From the NCBI GenBank assembly GCA_028023455.1, contig JAQFVV010000276.1, positions 1,134,545 through 1,198,544 on the forward strand: a DNA stretch of 64,000 bases. The letters run 5' to 3'. Below are positions 61,090 through 64,000 of this stretch, piece after piece. Both the position numbers and the translations under genes were made by a program. Below the pieces are notes generated by a model, which was given only the letters and a program-made list of their open reading frames with translations, had not been told where the DNA came from and did no database searches. This DNA is from Epiperipatus broadwayi. Its lineage: Eukaryota; Onychophora; Udeonychophora; Euonychophora; Peripatidae. Position 1 is the stretch's first letter. Each line of letters begins with the position of its first letter.

Positions 61090-61130
61090 CCATTCCCAGA
61101 CTGGTTTCGAGCTATGGCTCTCATCTAAAG
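61090..61130 (-). ncRNA. Hammerhead motif, array 2 unit 2 (core half broken)
   Basis: Minus strand: TAGATGA replaces CTGATGA. Stem II GAGC-CATA-GCTC is perfect, GAAA (61105-61108 on plus) is intact, and CCAGTC supplies the GTC cleavage triplet. The change at the start of the core probably inactivates it. Confidence 0.55.
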
Positions 61131-61208
61131 ATTTAGATCTTTTTCTTAATATTTAAGAATTAGATAAATGCTTGGCTTGAGTTAGTATTTTGAATCTAAT
61201 GTCCTAGC

Positions 61209-61249
61209 TCCTCACTGATGAGAGCCATAGCTCAAAACCAGTCTGAGGA
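61209..61249 (+). ncRNA. Hammerhead motif in the inverted copy (GAAA box broken)
   Basis: CTGATGA (61215-61221) is intact. Stem II GAGC-CATA-GCTC (61222-61233) is perfect. The next bases are AAAA instead of GAAA. CCAGTC follows with the cleavage C at 61243. TCCTCA (61209-61214) pairs with TGAGGA (61244-61249), six perfect stem I pairs. Between this copy and the one at 61090 every consensus element is present; each alone lacks one. Confidence 0.65.
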
Positions 61250-61359
61250 TGGGACCATCATGGATAAAGGCTTCAGGTATTTTCTCTTGCAGCATTTATC
61301 ATAAAAAAATAAAATAAAAAAGTAAGCTTGTTTAGAGCTATTAGCAGGCTCTTTATATA

Positions 61360-62190
61360 TATATGCACACACTATATTATTGTGTGCCATATAACAGACC
61401 CATTATAATATATACTGCTTTGGTCAAGGGATTTTATTCCATTAATCAACCAAACAGACTTATGGCATTGTTTCAAATTAATTGCTTATCCATGAATTTT
61501 TTTTGCTATACGCACATATCTATATAATAAAGCCAGAACTAATACACACTCAATATTTTTTGAATATTTTTCTGCAATTGCTCATTCTTTCACACAATCA
61601 TCTGTTGACATAGTGTGTACTGAATGCAACAATTTTAAGTAAAAAATTAAAAAAGCATGGCACATATCAAGTGACAAAAATTCTATCAATAGAAAAAAAT
61701 CATGAATGCCCTTCTCAAAAAGATGACGTGTCCCCCTCAACTAAAGCTTATATTTAAATTTTACATAAGCAATAACAATATATATACATCCACTTCTAAT
61801 TTACAATTTATGCTATGTCTATGATTGACTCATAGGAGATGACAGTCAGCTAAGCACATAAAATAAACAATCTATAAGAAAGCTTTTTTTAATAGATTAT
61901 AGGTGGTGGTCATGTGATGTTTATTAGATTATAGTATATTTGTAATGACGAAATGAGAAAAAGTGTTACTACTACAATCGGAAAATTTGAGACATTTGAA
62001 ATGAAAAATCGTGTTAAATAATTTATATATACGATTGTTTTTAATTTTTATGAGGAGTTGTATTTGAAACTACTTCAAGATAAGATACAGGTTTAATTGC
62101 TGAATTTTTAATTTGAATTGACTAAAAATAATAACAATGACCTCATCTTCTGGATAGTATGCTGAAGTGTGTGTTATTTGCTCCAATTCC
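61360..62190. other. AT-rich non-coding stretch
   Basis: Nothing recognisable was found. Confidence 0.5.
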
Positions 62191-62199
62191 AAAAGCATA

Positions 62200-63001
62200 T
62201 TGAGAATTTACTTGATGATTTGATTGTAGCATTTAAAGGCTTTCGTTAATAATTAATGTTCAAAAAATTATCCAGTGATGGTGAAAATTTTTTTAACAAT
62301 GTTTAGGTGGGACAGTTAATAAAAACCAACTTTAATACCTTGGTATGTTTATTAATACAAAGATGAACTTGGACACTGGGGTCTGACATAGATTCCAATG
62401 TGCTGCTGCTTTTAACTCAGAGATAAAATATTTTATTACAGAGAAATAACTACTACAGCAAAATTAACTGAAGATAAAGCAGTTATTTTACTTAATTTAT
62501 TGTATGGAAATAAAACATGGATTATTTAATAATGCAATATAAAAACATTAACAAAGTTTAATTTAGTATGCTTCTTAAAATTTTTAAAGTATAATGCAAG
62601 TTCATAAAAATAGTCACTACGTTCGTCATTTTTACTGGACGTGATACTACAGAGCCCTCTGTTGTAAAATCACGTTTCCATTGGGTTGAATATATAAAAT
62701 GAATGAACAATACAAGACTTATTCAAAAAGTCATTTTCAGGTTAACTTGAGCATAGTTTTTGTGGGAGTGAACAAATCCCATCCATGTTATAAAGCTTAT
62801 CTTAAAGCCATTTTAATATTGGGAAGATATGGCTGAGAATAGAATACATATGAGAGCTACAATTAGGCATGGTGTTGAAATATTTCAGAAAACTCATTGT
62901 CAAATTTTAAACAAACAAAACAAGGGACCAGAATGTTCTACATGCGAACGAATTTGTGCTTCACAGATTAGTTTGTACCGTCATTGCAAAGCTCATTTCT
63001 A
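62200..63001 (+). pseudogene. LINE 3' relic ending in a CCHH zinc finger
   Basis: In order: YLGMFINTKMNLDTG (about 62338), then AAAFNSE, LNLLYGNKTWII (about 62490; the usual LLYG.ETW segment), HWVEYIK and NNTRLIQK (about 62675-62730; the usual RW.GHV.R...RLPK), and finally an open run of about 56 codons (62829-62999). This last run starts WEDMAENRIHMRATIRHGVE and ends CSTCERICASQISLYRH followed by CKAHF and a stop. The C-x2-C...H-x3-H spacing is the zinc finger found at the C terminus of some L2-like and related LINEs. It is the 3' counterpart of the clade seen at 37.1-38.5 kb. Upstream parts are lost or too decayed. Confidence 0.7.
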
Positions 63002-64000
63002 AAGCAGTTTTTTATTTTTTGTCTTTTCTTCTCTTGGAGTTGGAATGTCCGCACGCCTTTATAAATGGCTTATACGTGTATATATAATCAATAAAGATTA
63101 ATTTCAAACTAATTCATTTACGATTTCATTCTTTCTAAAAATAAATGCTAAAAAAAAAAAAAATGCGCTTATCCAAAAAATATTTTAGCTTCCTGGAAAA
63201 AAAAAAGTTCCATTTTAGTTTTGAAACGCTCTATTGACGTTAGAAACCTTGCATTGTTCTTAACTGTTGCGTGTGTGTAATTAATTAAAAGTATATTGTG
63301 AAATTTTTTTTTTTTTCCTCATTTAGTGGGTTACAGTTACATGCAGTTATTCAATACAATTAGATTTTAAACGTGCATGCATTAATCATGTTTTTTTAAA
63401 AATAAGCACCTACGTATATATTAAAAAATAATTATCTACCATATTATAATTTCGAAATTTTTTTAAATATATAAAGATCTTTTATTTAAAACTAAAAATA
63501 TTAATACTACATGTTTTGAGAATATATAGCGTTCTATTATAAGAGTTATCTACTTTCTTTAATATGTATAAATATGAACACATACCATTTATATTATCGA
63601 ATATTATACAGGTTTTTATTGCTAATTAAAGAAGTGCCAAAATAATGTTAAACAGTTGACATAGTACTATGATACCTCAACCCGTTTTTGAATTAAATCT
63701 ACTATATTATAAATAAAGATGTTAAGTTGTCTTTTCAAGAGAGATAGAGAAACAAGAAAATAAAGTATTACATGTTCAAATCATAACACTTGATCAATGC
63801 CACCTCCTTATGAACAATTTATTTTAGAAACTTAATTATATAATTTTCCTACATTATTTGGTGCATTGGTGGAGTGACCGTTTCTGGAGCATAAGGTCCA
63901 TTAATCACAGTCGAGCTCTTGTGCTTAAATATCTGACGAATTCCCAAGCTACATGCTATTTGATTTTTTTAATTCTAGGACTAATAAAAAGTTCTATTTC
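63002..64000. other. AT-rich non-coding stretch
   Basis: No gene was recognised. 63860-63960 is less AT-rich, without a frame or known repeat. Confidence 0.5.

Larger units (their letters stand above)
60544..61130 (-). repeat. Second hammerhead tandem array, unit about 390-400 bp
   Basis: The string tattagtaaaaattagtcacatg at 60544 recurs at 60944, a period of 400. The hammerhead motifs within are 388 bases apart. On the minus strand each unit reads: the gggcccatatag box and gaagacatgtaggtgtct box (60862-60815), then the hammerhead (60740-60701), then ggaccatcatagataaagg and a tail ending gagctattagcaggctc. The first two boxes and the hammerhead are collinear with the 414-bp unit at the left end of the window, but the rest of the unit is different, so it is a second subfamily. 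Confidence 0.75.
60979..61358. repeat. Fold-back joining an inverted hammerhead unit to array 2
   Basis: Arms 60979-61124 and 61219-61358 are reverse complements around a 94-base spacer (outer ends aaagagcctgctaatagct and its complement). Confidence 0.88.

Overview
The window looks like repeat-rich, intergenic DNA from an AT-rich animal genome. The evidence is an intact APE-endonuclease LINE, long-LTR Ty3/gypsy elements, a Penelope-like GIY-YIG nuclease, hAT and pogo/Tigger-like non-autonomous transposons, and hammerhead ribozyme motifs, with no recognisable host exon, tRNA or rRNA. An invertebrate (arthropod or mollusc type) is my best guess, but the sequence does not fix the lineage. Nearly everything I can name is a mobile element or a relic of one.

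Layout, left to right. 1-990: a roughly 414-bp tandem repeat whose two full units each carry a hammerhead-like motif, preceded by an inverted partial unit. 2.6-2.84 kb: a long ATT microsatellite. 2.9-12.9 kb: a Ty3/gypsy element on the minus strand, with two LTRs of about 2.6-2.7 kb around a broken gag-protease-RT-RNase H-integrase region. 15.6-16.3 kb: a large fold-back with a hammerhead-like motif in each arm. 18.8-22.1 kb: a full-length, apparently recent RTE-like LINE on the minus strand, with an open 985-codon frame and a 13-bp target-site duplication. 26.7-27.3 kb: a Penelope-like GIY-YIG nuclease frame with hammerhead-like motifs on both sides. 27.4-28.2 kb: a Tigger-like MITE. 29.1 kb: an inverted dimer of Penelope-like terminal sequence. 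31.4-32.1 kb: fold-back repeats and a relic of the hammerhead repeat. 34.7-36.5 kb: a decayed copy of the RTE-like LINE. 37.1-38.5 kb: a decayed LINE of another clade.

38.6-50.3 kb is a second long-LTR element. Its LTRs are about 3.2 kb and its internal region keeps only gag. A solo LTR of a third related family sits inside one of its LTRs, and the sister LTR preserves the empty site. 50.3-52.5 kb is a fold-back with a hAT-type element in one arm; the other arm is the empty site. 56.0 kb holds another fold-back with hammerhead-like motifs. 59.25-60.54 kb is a second Tigger-like MITE with a small hAT-type MITE inside. 60.54-61.36 kb is a second hammerhead repeat array (about 390-400-bp units, then an inverted copy). 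62.2-63.0 kb is a LINE 3' relic ending in a CCHH zinc finger.

The unifying observation is a population of hammerhead motifs of two types. One type belongs to tandem ~400-bp 'retrozyme-like' repeats (near 0.1-1 kb and 60.5-61.4 kb, single relic near 31.9 kb). The other belongs to Penelope-like terminal sequence (26.7, 27.3 and 29.1 kb, probably also the fold-backs at 15.8, 50.4/52.4 and 56.0 kb). Several copies have lost the G of the GAAA box in a way that fits CpG decay. The LINE (RTE-like) and Penelope-like enzymes are the plausible reverse transcription machinery, but that link is inference.
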